This document shows, piece after piece, positions 44,959 to 53,648 of a DNA stretch of 64,000 nucleotides. Both the position numbers and the translations under genes were made by a program. The notes below the pieces were generated by a model. It searched no databases. It was not told where the DNA came from and worked only from the letters and a program-made list of their open reading frames with translations. How positions within the stretch are numbered: position 1 is the stretch's first letter; every line of letters begins with the position of its first letter. The stretch is from Bacteroidia bacterium (lineage in GTDB: Bacteria > Bacteroidota > Bacteroidia > J057), in NCBI GenBank assembly GCA_033391075.1, contig JAWPMV010000001.1, positions 3,162,001-3,226,000 of the forward strand, read 5' to 3'.

Positions 44959-45509
44959 TCCTCTTTTCCATCTTCTTCCTCTTTGCCTAAATAAAATTCT
45001 ACCAGTCCATCTGGGATATTGGTATGGATCAATTTGTTTTCATGCTCGGCATGTAAAACGAAAGATTCGGTCATGGGTATAAGGATTTCTTTTTCCTTAT
45101 AGTCCATGATTAGGATGTCCTGTCCACTTGTCTCCATGATGTCTTTGACCGTACCCAGACGTCCCAATTTCTTATCCTCTACTTCGAAGCCAATTACCTG
45201 ATAGTAGTAGAATTGTCCCTCTTCGAGCTTGGGAAGCTCTGCAATAGGAAAATAAATAGTTGAAGTTCTCAGGGCTTCTGCTTCATCGCGGTAGTTGATG
45301 CCTTCAAACTTCATGATTGCCTGCTGCCCTACCAGACCCATACGTTTGAGTTTGTATTTTTCGAGGGGCGCACCTTTTTTCCCCAAATAGAAGCTTTTCC
45401 GCTGAGCATATTCACTCATATCATGCACATCGAAATGAGCCTTCACCTCCCCTTTCAGACCGTGGGGTTTACCGATGTATCCTAATTCTACACAATCCTC
45501 TCTGAGCAT
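44955..45509 (-). CDS. rimM: 16S rRNA processing protein RimM
   Basis: This 184-residue protein begins with the RimM N-terminal motif LGYIGKPHGLKGEVKA. It has the PRC-barrel-like C-terminal half (GFEVEDKKLGRLGTVKDIME, ILIPMTESFVL) and a short acidic tail. It binds ribosomal protein S19 and helps mature the 30S head. It follows rpsP on the same strand, the widely conserved rpsP-rimM order, although a terminator-like hairpin lies between them. Confidence 0.96.
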   Translation of the reverse strand: MLREDCVELGYIGKPHGLKGEVKAHFDVHDMSEYAQRKSFYLGKKGAPLEKYKLKRMGLVGQQAIMKFEGINYRDEAEALRTSTIYFPIAELPKLEEGQFYYYQVIGFEVEDKKLGRLGTVKDIMETSGQDILIMDYKEKEILIPMTESFVLHAEHENKLIHTNIPDGLVEFYLGKEEEDGKED

Positions 45510-45527
45510 ATTTTCTATTTAGTAAAA

Positions 45528-45557
45528 TTGCCATCTCCGGAATTCCGGAGATGGCAA
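45528..45557 (-). terminator. Perfect hairpin with T-run between rpsP and rimM
   Basis: ttgccatctccgg and ccggagatggcaa form a perfect 13-bp stem with a four-base loop. On the minus strand TTTTAC follows. It lies 22 bases after the rpsP stop and 18 bases before the rimM start. It may terminate, attenuate or stabilise the rpsP message. Confidence 0.8.
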
Positions 45558-45579
45558 TATATGTTTGCGGAAATATTAA

Positions 45580-46254
45580 TTATTCCTCGCTTTTTTCTTC
45601 TTCAGCTGGAGCCTCTTCTGCAGGAGCTTCTTCGGCTGCTGCCTCAGCTTCAGCGGCAGGAGCTTCTTCAGCAGCGGCTTCCGCTTCCGGAGCAGCTTCT
45701 TCAGCAGGAGTTTCCTCAGCAGCAGGAGCTTCTTCTACAGGAGCTTCTTCAGCTGCTGGAGCTTCTGCTACAGCTTCCTCAACAGGAGCAGCTTCTTCGG
45801 CAGCTGGTGCCTCAGCTACTGGCTCTGGCTTTGGTTCTTCTTTCTTTTTGACCGGCTTCGCTTCAGATTCCGGAACTGGCTCCAAAGGATTGCCGGAGAT
45901 GTCTACAGAAATCACTTTCTTTTTCTTCTTGGCATCCTTTTCAGCACGCCACTTTCCGTAGATTTTTTCGATCTCTGCCTCAGACTTTCCTTGCTTGATC
46001 AGTGCATACTTTACAGTAACACCAGCATGGCGAAGGAGCGCACGAACGGTATTGGTAGGTTGAGCACCATTGGCGAGCCATTTAAGCGCAGCCTCATGAT
46101 CAACGTATACCCTTGCAGGCTCAGTCAAAGAATTATAGAAACCGATTTTTTGGATGAAACGCCCATCTCTAGGGGCTCTGGAGTCGGCAGCAACAATCGC
46201 ATAATGAGGTGCTTTGCTTCTACCTTGTACTTTTAGTCTTAATTTTACTGGCAT
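45580..46254 (-). CDS. rpsP: 30S ribosomal protein S16 with long Ala/Glu-rich tail
   Basis: The start and core are typical S16: MPVKLRLKVQGRSKAPHYAI, ADSRAPRDGRFIQKIGFYN, and a region to about residue 85. The protein is 224 residues, against 80-90 in most bacteria. A Lys-rich segment (KWRAEKDAKKKKKV) is followed from about residue 130 by a low-complexity tail of Glu, Ala, Pro and Val. The tail is encoded by imperfect repeats of codons for Ala-Pro-Ala-Glu-Glu. C-terminal extensions of S16 occur in Bacteroidota, but this one is long. Because the frame is open throughout and ends in a stop, it is not an artefact of a missed stop. Confidence 0.96.
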   Translation of the reverse strand: MPVKLRLKVQGRSKAPHYAIVAADSRAPRDGRFIQKIGFYNSLTEPARVYVDHEAALKWLANGAQPTNTVRALLRHAGVTVKYALIKQGKSEAEIEKIYGKWRAEKDAKKKKKVISVDISGNPLEPVPESEAKPVKKKEEPKPEPVAEAPAAEEAAPVEEAVAEAPAAEEAPVEEAPAAEETPAEEAAPEAEAAAEEAPAAEAEAAAEEAPAEEAPAEEEKSEE

Positions 46255-46337
46255 ATAACCACAAATCTGTTTAAAAAATTGAGTCGCAAAAGTACTCTTT
46301 TTTAATCAATAAGCAAAAAAAGGAGAAGAAATTTGTT

Positions 46338-47573
46338 TTAGCCCTTTAGGCCTTCAGTTACTTGAAATTCCGCAGCCCTTCGGGATGGATAAAGAGAAGC
46401 CAGGGTTGCAAGTATCAATACCGTAAAAAATACCAGGACAAAATCCCAGATATCCAGGGCAACCGGAAAAGCCTCGACCCTGAAAACTCCATTTAATTTG
46501 ATCACTCCAAACTTGATCTGAATGATTCCGCAGATAAAGGCCAGGCTCACCCCCAGAAAACCTCCAATCGCTCCGACCAGCAAACCATCCGAAAGGAATA
46601 TTCTTCGGATAAAGCCTTCGGTAGCTCCAAAAGATTTGAGAACGGCGATGTCCCGTTTCTTTTCTATAACGATCATAAAGAGTCCTCCCACGATATTGAC
46701 TGCCGCTATTGCCAGCATCAGAACCAGGATCAAATAGGAGATATATTTTTCATTCTTCATCACCCGATACAAGGTTTTGTGTTGTTCGTACCAGGTCAGG
46801 ATTTCATATTTACCTTCCACCTTATCGTCCCAGTCGCTTTTGAAGTCTTCCGCATCTTTGATATCGTTCAGACGGATTTCATAGGAAGAGAGTTCTTCTG
46901 ATTTATCAAATAAACTCCGGGTAAAGTCCAAACTACTTACCAGGTACTTGGCATCATATTCATTCTGTACACTAAAGAAGCCAGCCGGATAGACCTGATC
47001 ATTGACAATGCTTGCTTCCAATTGCGTGAGGGAAGCTGATTTAGGTATATAAAAGACATTTATAGGAGAAGTAAAGGCAAATTCATCCTCCAGGACCGCA
47101 TTGAGCTCTGCAGCAATGCCTGAACCCAGAATAGCCCGATTGATCCCATTTCTGGCTGCAAAACTATATCCTCCATCATAGACAAAGGTATCCAGACGAT
47201 TGACCTCTGTAAAATTGTCTTCTACGCCTTTTAGAATACCATAAGCGACATTATCCTCAAATTGAAGCCCTATCCTGCCTTCCAGGGTTTTTGTTATGGC
47301 TGCAACACGGGGATCATTGGCCAGCTCTTCATATAGTTCAAGAGAATCGGCCATATAACGTCCCTCAAAGGCAACGATCTTCACATCCGGATCAAAAGCG
47401 GAAAACAGATCTTCGATAAATTCCGTCAATCCATTGAAAACAGAAAGCACCAAAATGATGGCAGCCGTTCCGACTCCTATCCCTACAATTGACACCCAGG
47501 TAATGATATTAATCGAATTACTGGATTTCTTTGAAAAGAGATACCTGCGCGCTATGAAAAAAGGTACGTTCAA
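46338..47573 (-). CDS. ABC transporter permease of the LolC/LolE (FtsX) type
   Basis: This 411-residue protein begins VPFFIARRYLFSKKSSNSIN and has the four-TM FtsX/MacB layout: TM1 about 22-48, a periplasmic domain of about 220 residues, then TM2-4 (YLILVLMLAIAAVNIVGGLF, LLVGAIGGFLGVSLAF, FVLVFFTVLILATLASLYP) and the PSRRAAEFQVTEGLKG end. LolC/E extract lipoproteins from the inner membrane together with LolD, which is not nearby. The start codon is TTG and directly abuts the rbfA stop codon, with no spacer, so coupled translation is likely. Confidence 0.9.
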   Translation of the reverse strand: MNVPFFIARRYLFSKKSSNSINIITWVSIVGIGVGTAAIILVLSVFNGLTEFIEDLFSAFDPDVKIVAFEGRYMADSLELYEELANDPRVAAITKTLEGRIGLQFEDNVAYGILKGVEDNFTEVNRLDTFVYDGGYSFAARNGINRAILGSGIAAELNAVLEDEFAFTSPINVFYIPKSASLTQLEASIVNDQVYPAGFFSVQNEYDAKYLVSSLDFTRSLFDKSEELSSYEIRLNDIKDAEDFKSDWDDKVEGKYEILTWYEQHKTLYRVMKNEKYISYLILVLMLAIAAVNIVGGLFMIVIEKKRDIAVLKSFGATEGFIRRIFLSDGLLVGAIGGFLGVSLAFICGIIQIKFGVIKLNGVFRVEAFPVALDIWDFVLVFFTVLILATLASLYPSRRAAEFQVTEGLKG

Positions 47574-47915
47574 TTATAGATCGGTTAAAATTTCATCAAT
47601 CCGCTCAGCATACTGATTGGAATCATCTTCGTAAAAGCGAAGCTCGGGAATTTTTTTGACTTTATTTTTAATTCTGGCAGCCAAAGCCTTCCTCACCTCC
47701 CAATCATGTTCGGTTAGTGCCTCAATAACTTCCGGAAGTTTCGGATCAGGAAGGGCAGAGACATACACTTTTGCGATAGAAAGGTCACCCGTAACTTTTA
47801 CGAGAGTCAGGGTAATAAAAGTTCCCGGCACGTATTTTAGGTCTCTCGAAAGGATTTCTGAGAGTTCGACCCTGATTAATTTGGCCAGTTTTTTTTGAAC
47901 ATTGGACTCCGACAT
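47574..47915 (-). CDS. rbfA: Ribosome-binding factor A
   Basis: The start is placed at the ATG at 47915 (MSESNVQKKLAK), which gives the normal 113 residues. A longer frame to 47963 would overlap the divergent ABC exporter. The KH-like fold is seen in IRVELSEILSRDLK, ITLTLVKVTGDLSIAKVYVS and RIKNKVKKIPELRFYEDDS. It is a late 30S maturation factor for the 16S rRNA 5' helix. It forms a two-gene unit with the LolC/E-like permease and diverges from the exporter gene 39 bases away. Confidence 0.94.
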   Translation of the reverse strand: MSESNVQKKLAKLIRVELSEILSRDLKYVPGTFITLTLVKVTGDLSIAKVYVSALPDPKLPEVIEALTEHDWEVRKALAARIKNKVKKIPELRFYEDDSNQYAERIDEILTDL

Positions 47916-47953
47916 ATAGCTTTGTAAAGTTACTTTGACAGCAAAAGTACAAA

Positions 47954-49786
47954 ATGCGGACATATTTACGAGTGATTGCGTACGGGAGGCCTTATTTTAG
48001 CTTTGGAGCTTTTGCCATAGTTTCTCTTTTTTTATATACCCTCTTTAGTACTGCCACCCTTCTTACTTCCATTCCCTTCCTGGAAATTCTCTTTGACAAT
48101 AGTCAAAAAATTGCAGAGGCAAATCCCGCAGAACTCTCTATTGCAGATACAGATAGCATAAAAGATTATGCTTATTTCAAACTCGAACAAGCCAAGCAAC
48201 ACTATGGAACCTGGAACATGCTCATCTTTATTTGTGTGGGCCTCCTGATCATAAATTTGCTAAAAAACGCTTTCCGCTATCTCGCCTCCTGGAACATAGC
48301 TCCCCTCGAATTTGGCATACTGGAAAACATCCGAAATGACTTATTCGACCACCTCAATACCCTCAGTATGTCTTTTTACTCTAAAAAGAGGAAAGGGGAT
48401 TTGATCAATACAACACTAGCAGATGTTCAGGTCATTCAGGAAGCGGTAATTAGCACTGTTCAGCAGGTCATTCAGCAGCCCTTTATGATCCTTGTAGTTT
48501 TGGCTACCCTTTTCGTTATTTCCTGGAAACTGACCCTATTCGTACTCATTATCCTGCCCATAACTGCTTATTTCATCAATATCATCACCAAGCAGCTCAA
48601 ACGTAAGGCGCATAGAGGACAGGAAGTTTTAGGTGAATTGGTCTCTACTCTGGATGAATTTGTGGGTGGAATTCGCATTGTAAAAGCTTTTCAAGCTGAG
48701 GATTTTGAAAAAGAAAAATACCAGAGCAGGAACCGGGATTACTCCAAACTTCAGATTAGTATAAAAAGAAGAGTTGAAACAGCTTCTCCTACTACCGAGA
48801 TTTTAAGTTTTGCTATAATAGCAGTTATCATCCTTTATGCGGGAAATCTGATTCTGGAAGGTACAGAAGGGAGTCCCAAAAGATCTGAATTCATTGGCTT
48901 TCTGGTTCTCTTCACTCAATTGCTCAATCCCATCAAAATATTCAGCAATTCTATCGCTAAAGTTCAGAAAGGAATTGCAGCCTTTGAACGGATCGAAAGT
49001 TTGCTGGCAGAAAAAGCGGAAATCATCGATGTCCCTACTGCCATTTCCGTAAATAAGTTCAAAGAAACCCTCGAATTTCAGGATGTCTATTTCAAATATG
49101 AGAAGGATGATGTGCTGAAAGGAATTAGCTTTAAACTGGAGAAAGGAAAAACCATTGCTTTAGTTGGTCCTTCTGGCGGAGGAAAGTCCACCATAGCTGA
49201 TTTGATTCCAAGATTTTTTGATCCCTATCAAGGTAAGATATTGTTGGATGGAACAGATATTCGACAAATAAAGCTAAAGAGTCTCCGCTCGTTTATTGGA
49301 AATGTAACACAAGAGAGTATTCTCTTTCATGATAGCATAGCCAGTAATATCGCTTATGGCATAGCTGATGCCAGCAAAGAAGACATTATACAAGCGGCAA
49401 AAATTGCCAATGCCCATCGCTTTATCATTGACCTCCCCGAGCAATATGATACCATCATTGGTGAAAGGGGGACCCGCCTTTCCGGTGGTCAAAGACAAAG
49501 AATATCCATTGCAAGGGCTGTGTTGAGAAATCCGGAAATTCTCATTCTGGATGAGGCAACCTCAAATTTGGATACAGAATCCGAAAAACTGGTACAGGAA
49601 GCCCTTGAAAAACTCATGCAAGAACGTACAACTTTGGTGATCGCCCATCGATTATCCACCATCCTGAATGCAGACGAAATACTGAGCATTGAAGGAGGTC
49701 GTATCGTTGAAAGAGGTAAGCATCAGGAGCTTATCCAGAACTCCGGCATGTACAGGCGTTTGTACGATTTACAGTTTGGAGACTAG
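47954..49786 (+). CDS. ABC exporter, permease-ATPase half transporter (MsbA-like)
   Basis: This 610-residue protein has six TM helices in residues 15-330 and one ATPase domain. Walker A is GPSGGGKST (from about residue 405), the signature is LSGGQRQR (about 509), and Walker B is ILILDEATSNLD, followed by the H-loop IAHRLST. It works as a homodimer or heterodimer. The general layout is that of MsbA lipid flippases and related multidrug exporters; the substrate is not evident. The 39-bp divergent region to rbfA is very short. Confidence 0.94.
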   Translation: MRTYLRVIAYGRPYFSFGAFAIVSLFLYTLFSTATLLTSIPFLEILFDNSQKIAEANPAELSIADTDSIKDYAYFKLEQAKQHYGTWNMLIFICVGLLIINLLKNAFRYLASWNIAPLEFGILENIRNDLFDHLNTLSMSFYSKKRKGDLINTTLADVQVIQEAVISTVQQVIQQPFMILVVLATLFVISWKLTLFVLIILPITAYFINIITKQLKRKAHRGQEVLGELVSTLDEFVGGIRIVKAFQAEDFEKEKYQSRNRDYSKLQISIKRRVETASPTTEILSFAIIAVIILYAGNLILEGTEGSPKRSEFIGFLVLFTQLLNPIKIFSNSIAKVQKGIAAFERIESLLAEKAEIIDVPTAISVNKFKETLEFQDVYFKYEKDDVLKGISFKLEKGKTIALVGPSGGGKSTIADLIPRFFDPYQGKILLDGTDIRQIKLKSLRSFIGNVTQESILFHDSIASNIAYGIADASKEDIIQAAKIANAHRFIIDLPEQYDTIIGERGTRLSGGQRQRISIARAVLRNPEILILDEATSNLDTESEKLVQEALEKLMQERTTLVIAHRLSTILNADEILSIEGGRIVERGKHQELIQNSGMYRRLYDLQFGD

Positions 49787-49982
49787 AATTTCTTCCTTTT
49801 TTAAATTTTTCTTACCGCTCACGCGCAAAATTCGTCGCTTCGAAACAATTGCATTGTCACTATATGTTGCTTTTCCGATTTTTAGGGAAAGTGGTATTAG
49901 GAAACCATCTATCAGACTAGCAGTACAAATCGCCCTGGCACTCTTAAAGACTTAAGAAATGCCAGGTTTATTTAATTAAGAG

Positions 49983-52900
49983 ATGATGAAAAGCTTTACA
50001 GCACTCAAGTTCTTATTAGTTTTTGCTCTAAGCTTGAGCTCACAACTATTCGCAGCGAACGTTCAAAGTGTCAAGAGTGGCAGTTGGGATGACCCCAGCG
50101 TTTGGTCTACCGGAGCTGTACCAGCCCCTGGAGACAATGTGGTCATCAAAGTAGGCCACTTTGTGCAATCTACCCAGATCAATCCCAATATTGAGATCAA
50201 TAACTTCACAATTGAAGCTACTGGAAGACTCCATTTAGGGAACAGAAATTTCAGGGTTAATGGACAAACCAATATTTCCGGTACGTTTAAAGATGTTGAC
50301 ACCAATGGAGCCAATGTTTTTCAGGGGAAAGTTACAATTGGAGCCGGAGGAATCTGGAATACCCTGGCAGTTGGAGGTAGTGCCCAAAGAATAGTTTTTG
50401 GGGGAGGAATCGATGTCAATGGAGATTCCATGTTGATCCAGGTGGCTTCTTTTGCAGGAAACAATCAACTTATTTCGGGAAGTACACAATTGTACATTAC
50501 CAAGGAACTTTTTGTAAGTCCCGGATTAACTATCACCAATGAAAATACTGCCGGGATGTTTTTTGATGGAGGTCAAATAAGAAGTAGCGATGCTACCGCA
50601 ACCTTTGTCAATAAAACCATCTTGAAGTATCATGATAGAAATGCGCCGATGACCCCGGGCTCTGTAGATTTCAGTACTCCCGGGAATACTGTCATTTATG
50701 GGAGAAGAGATCGCCAGTTCGTGCGACCAACTACCCATTTCAACATGGTTATTGACGACCATGATTTGGCAACTGATGAAAACAATAAAATTCTTCAGCC
50801 AGGAACAGCAACTATAGTATTAAATGAGCTTACCATTAATCCTTTTGCAGAATTAAGCACAGAGGATCAATTCCTGACTGTTCAGGGAAATACCATCATC
50901 AAAGGAGAAGTTTTCGACGGAAAAGCTGGAGGTTTGGTGACCTTTACCAATCTTCTTCTGGATGGAGGAAAAGTCCACGGACAACCCTGGGCCTTTGGGG
51001 ATTTTGTAGTTACGGGAACGTTCACGATTCAGGGAGCAAATCCCATCATCGAAGACGGAAGTTGGGATGTTCAGGGCACCACAAATGTTATAGCGGGTTC
51101 TAATTTCAGAATTGAAGGAGGAGGCCCCGGACTTAAGCAATTCAGACAAGTAAACCTCGCTCCCGGTGCAAATTATATCGATGTAGCTACTAATGGCAAC
51201 CTGATCTTTAAAGAGCAGTTGAATATTCAAAATGGTGCCTTCCTGATGAGACAAGACACCTATTTTGAAAATGGATTTGATCACACTGGCGATACCCTGG
51301 GAGTTGAAGCAAATATTTTCTTTACAGGAAATACACAAGAGGCTCGCTCATCTGCAGGATGGTTACTAAAAAAACCCATCAATATTGCATCAGGGGTAAG
51401 AGCTATCATCAATATTGAAGGTGGGCTTTATGTTCCCACAAACAACACTTATTTCCTTGGAGAGGATGCTACGGCAGTATTTGCGAATAAAGGACAGGTT
51501 ATTTTTAATGAGAATATTCCAAAACTAAATGCCGTTACCACAGATTTTACGGAAGTAGGAAATGAGGTTGTCATGAATATGGTGCCCGCCAATTATGTAG
51601 AATTGCCTGGAGGAGACTTTTATCACCTCACAATCAATAACCAGCGGGTAGAAAACCAAACCATGTTCAGCTTCCTGCCTTTCCAAACCCTTCATACTCT
51701 GGGGGATTTTACCCTTGGTAGAAACATCTCTCTCAATCCAGTCCAATTTGATATGCAAGTTGATGGTTGGGGAAGAATCTACGGAGAAATCTTTGACAAC
51801 AATGTAGATGGAATAGTTACTTTCGGAAACCTGGAAGTAGGTCGGGGGAAGATAGACGGAAACAATTGGAGAAAAGGAACCTTCGCAGTTGCAGGAGATT
51901 TTGTAGTAGAAGATACGGTTACAGTTGAAGAAGCAGATTTCTCTGTAGGAGGAATGACTACCATTAAGTCAAACGGTTTGTTGCTCCTTTCAACCAAAGA
52001 AGGAGATCGTTCTTTCGGAGGTTTGACAATTGAACCAGACGGAGAGCTCCTGGACAATACCCTGGGAGAGGACTTTGTATTCGATGGTCCGGTTGAACTA
52101 GCCGGAAAACTTAGTCTTGCAAATGGTATTTGCCTTTTCACACATCCCGTTATTATTACTGAAACAGGAACCCTGACTTTTGAACGGGAATGGGGTTCGT
52201 ACAATTTCTCCAAAGGAATCATCAACAATGGAACCGTTGCCTTGGGTAATGGATATTTTGCAGTATCCGGGGAAGTTGGGGGTATGGCAGAAATTGCCCT
52301 GAATTCAGACATTTCCGTAGGTGCAGGAGATACCCTAACCAATACAAACTCTGCAGGATTTACTGTTGGCGGAATATTGAATGGAGAAGACGAAGGAAGT
52401 TACTTTATCAATAGAGGAATTTTCAATTATGCTCCACGTGCGCCAAATATCCCGATGGAAGTCGGTACATTTGACGCTTTCACCGACCCAGATAATTGGG
52501 TAAACTTTTCCGGAACTAATGGATGGCAGGAAGTAGAAACTGGAGATTATCGTAACATTGGATTCCTCAATGGGGGAAATAAAAAATTAGCCGGTGGAAA
52601 CATCCAGATATATGGAGATATAAAGGTTGCAGAAACAACCGTAAGAAAAGCGCAAGATCCTTTTGCAGTCGGAGTAGTAAGAATTGTAGGTGAAGGTGAT
52701 CAGCACATTTCCGGAGATGTGAGTGGATTGTTTGAAGAAGTTTTTGTCGAAAAACCTTCTGGCAAACTTATCCTGGACAATGACTTCGGCATTACCGGTA
52801 CCCTTTTGATGAAAGGTGGGATCATGGAAGCCTATAATGGCGGCTTATTCATGGCCAACAACAGTTTTTTACAAGAGACAGAAGAATCTTATGTTCTGGG

Positions 52901-53537
52901 TCGGGTTGCTGCACTCAGGGATATTTGTGAAGGTTGTTCCAATGATTTCGGAGGATTAGGTCTGAAAATTCAGGCAGGATCCGGAGTAGCAATGGGCCCA
53001 ACTCGTGTGATTCGTCATACGGGTGCCTCTTATGCCCCCGGTCAAGTCACACGTTATTATGAGGTTATTCCTACCAATAATGAAAATCTTAATGCTTCTA
53101 TTGAATTCGGTTATCTCGAAAGAGAAATCAATGGAGCGATTGAAAAAGACCTCGATGTAGTTCTATCGACAGATGGGACCACTTTCGAAGTCCTGGGAGG
53201 AAAAAACCTGACCAAGAGCAATCTGGTTCAGAAAACCAAAATCGACCAATTAGGCATCATTTCTTTGGCCCCAAGTAGTATGGCCATCAATGCCTATCCT
53301 TCTCCATTTACAGATGGAAACCTGAACATCGATTATGTGATTGATGAGGATATGTTTGTTGACCTCAGAATCTTTGACAGAACAGGAAGAACTTTTGTAA
53401 AAAGAAGTGTTGAAAGTTTTGGAGGATTAAACACCTTCAAGCTCGAAGAAATGCAATTGCCTGCCGGCATCTACTTTGTGAGAATAGTCGCAGGAGATAA
53501 AATTGGATTCAAAACAGTCCTCAAGATCACTCCATAA
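49983..53537 (+). CDS. Large secreted T9SS protein, repetitive beta-rich (G8-like start)
   Basis: This 1,184-residue protein has a signal peptide (about 1-26, ending LFAAN). The N-terminal SGSWDDPSVWSTGAVPAPGD is the start typical of G8/parallel-beta domains in Bacteroidota surface proteins. A long repetitive region of short beta strands follows, with recurring NGGN, GGGI, TITEN and TGT.TLTF-type phrases. Residues about 1110-1184 form a T9SS sorting domain (AYPSPFTDGNLNIDY, LRIFDRTGRTFVKR, PAGIYFVRIV). It is probably an extracellular adhesin or matrix protein. Its specific function is unknown. Confidence 0.87.
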   Translation: MMKSFTALKFLLVFALSLSSQLFAANVQSVKSGSWDDPSVWSTGAVPAPGDNVVIKVGHFVQSTQINPNIEINNFTIEATGRLHLGNRNFRVNGQTNISGTFKDVDTNGANVFQGKVTIGAGGIWNTLAVGGSAQRIVFGGGIDVNGDSMLIQVASFAGNNQLISGSTQLYITKELFVSPGLTITNENTAGMFFDGGQIRSSDATATFVNKTILKYHDRNAPMTPGSVDFSTPGNTVIYGRRDRQFVRPTTHFNMVIDDHDLATDENNKILQPGTATIVLNELTINPFAELSTEDQFLTVQGNTIIKGEVFDGKAGGLVTFTNLLLDGGKVHGQPWAFGDFVVTGTFTIQGANPIIEDGSWDVQGTTNVIAGSNFRIEGGGPGLKQFRQVNLAPGANYIDVATNGNLIFKEQLNIQNGAFLMRQDTYFENGFDHTGDTLGVEANIFFTGNTQEARSSAGWLLKKPINIASGVRAIINIEGGLYVPTNNTYFLGEDATAVFANKGQVIFNENIPKLNAVTTDFTEVGNEVVMNMVPANYVELPGGDFYHLTINNQRVENQTMFSFLPFQTLHTLGDFTLGRNISLNPVQFDMQVDGWGRIYGEIFDNNVDGIVTFGNLEVGRGKIDGNNWRKGTFAVAGDFVVEDTVTVEEADFSVGGMTTIKSNGLLLLSTKEGDRSFGGLTIEPDGELLDNTLGEDFVFDGPVELAGKLSLANGICLFTHPVIITETGTLTFEREWGSYNFSKGIINNGTVALGNGYFAVSGEVGGMAEIALNSDISVGAGDTLTNTNSAGFTVGGILNGEDEGSYFINRGIFNYAPRAPNIPMEVGTFDAFTDPDNWVNFSGTNGWQEVETGDYRNIGFLNGGNKKLAGGNIQIYGDIKVAETTVRKAQDPFAVGVVRIVGEGDQHISGDVSGLFEEVFVEKPSGKLILDNDFGITGTLLMKGGIMEAYNGGLFMANNSFLQETEESYVLGRVAALRDICEGCSNDFGGLGLKIQAGSGVAMGPTRVIRHTGASYAPGQVTRYYEVIPTNNENLNASIEFGYLEREINGAIEKDLDVVLSTDGTTFEVLGGKNLTKSNLVQKTKIDQLGIISLAPSSMAINAYPSPFTDGNLNIDYVIDEDMFVDLRIFDRTGRTFVKRSVESFGGLNTFKLEEMQLPAGIYFVRIVAGDKIGFKTVLKITP

Positions 53538-53563
53538 GGCTAGTCATTATTAATATAATAAGT

Positions 53564-53597
53564 CCGCCAGGCAGATCTTCTGTCCTGGCGGCTTTTC
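53564..53597 (+). terminator. Intrinsic terminator after the 1,184-residue protein
   Basis: ccgccagg pairs with cctggcgg around a 12-base loop, followed by CTTTT. It begins 26 bases after the stop at 53537. Confidence 0.8.
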
Positions 53598-53622
53598 CTT
53601 TAATATAAAAGCCGTAAATTTG
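53593..53622 (+). promoter_or_regulatory. Probable valS promoter (TAAATTTG -7 element)
   Basis: TAAATTTG at 53615-53622 matches TAnnTTTG exactly. A TTTT tract 18 bases upstream (53593) stands where -33 TTTG is expected. The element overlaps the tail of the preceding terminator and leads to the valS ATG 26 bases later. Confidence 0.6.
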
Positions 53623-53648
53623 CAGCCTCAAAATGGCATAAACAGAAA

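Noticed and set aside
45528-45961. Plus-strand Leu/Gln-rich and Ala/Ser-rich frames opposite rpsP
   Set aside because: They arise from the Ala/Glu codon repeats of the S16 tail read in antisense.
47916-47963. 16-residue N-terminal extension of RbfA
   Set aside because: It would overlap the divergent exporter start and does not match the RbfA N-terminus.
49689-49955. 88-codon plus-strand frame overlapping the end of the ABC exporter
   Set aside because: It overlaps the exporter's 3' end in another frame and shows no domain or start signal.
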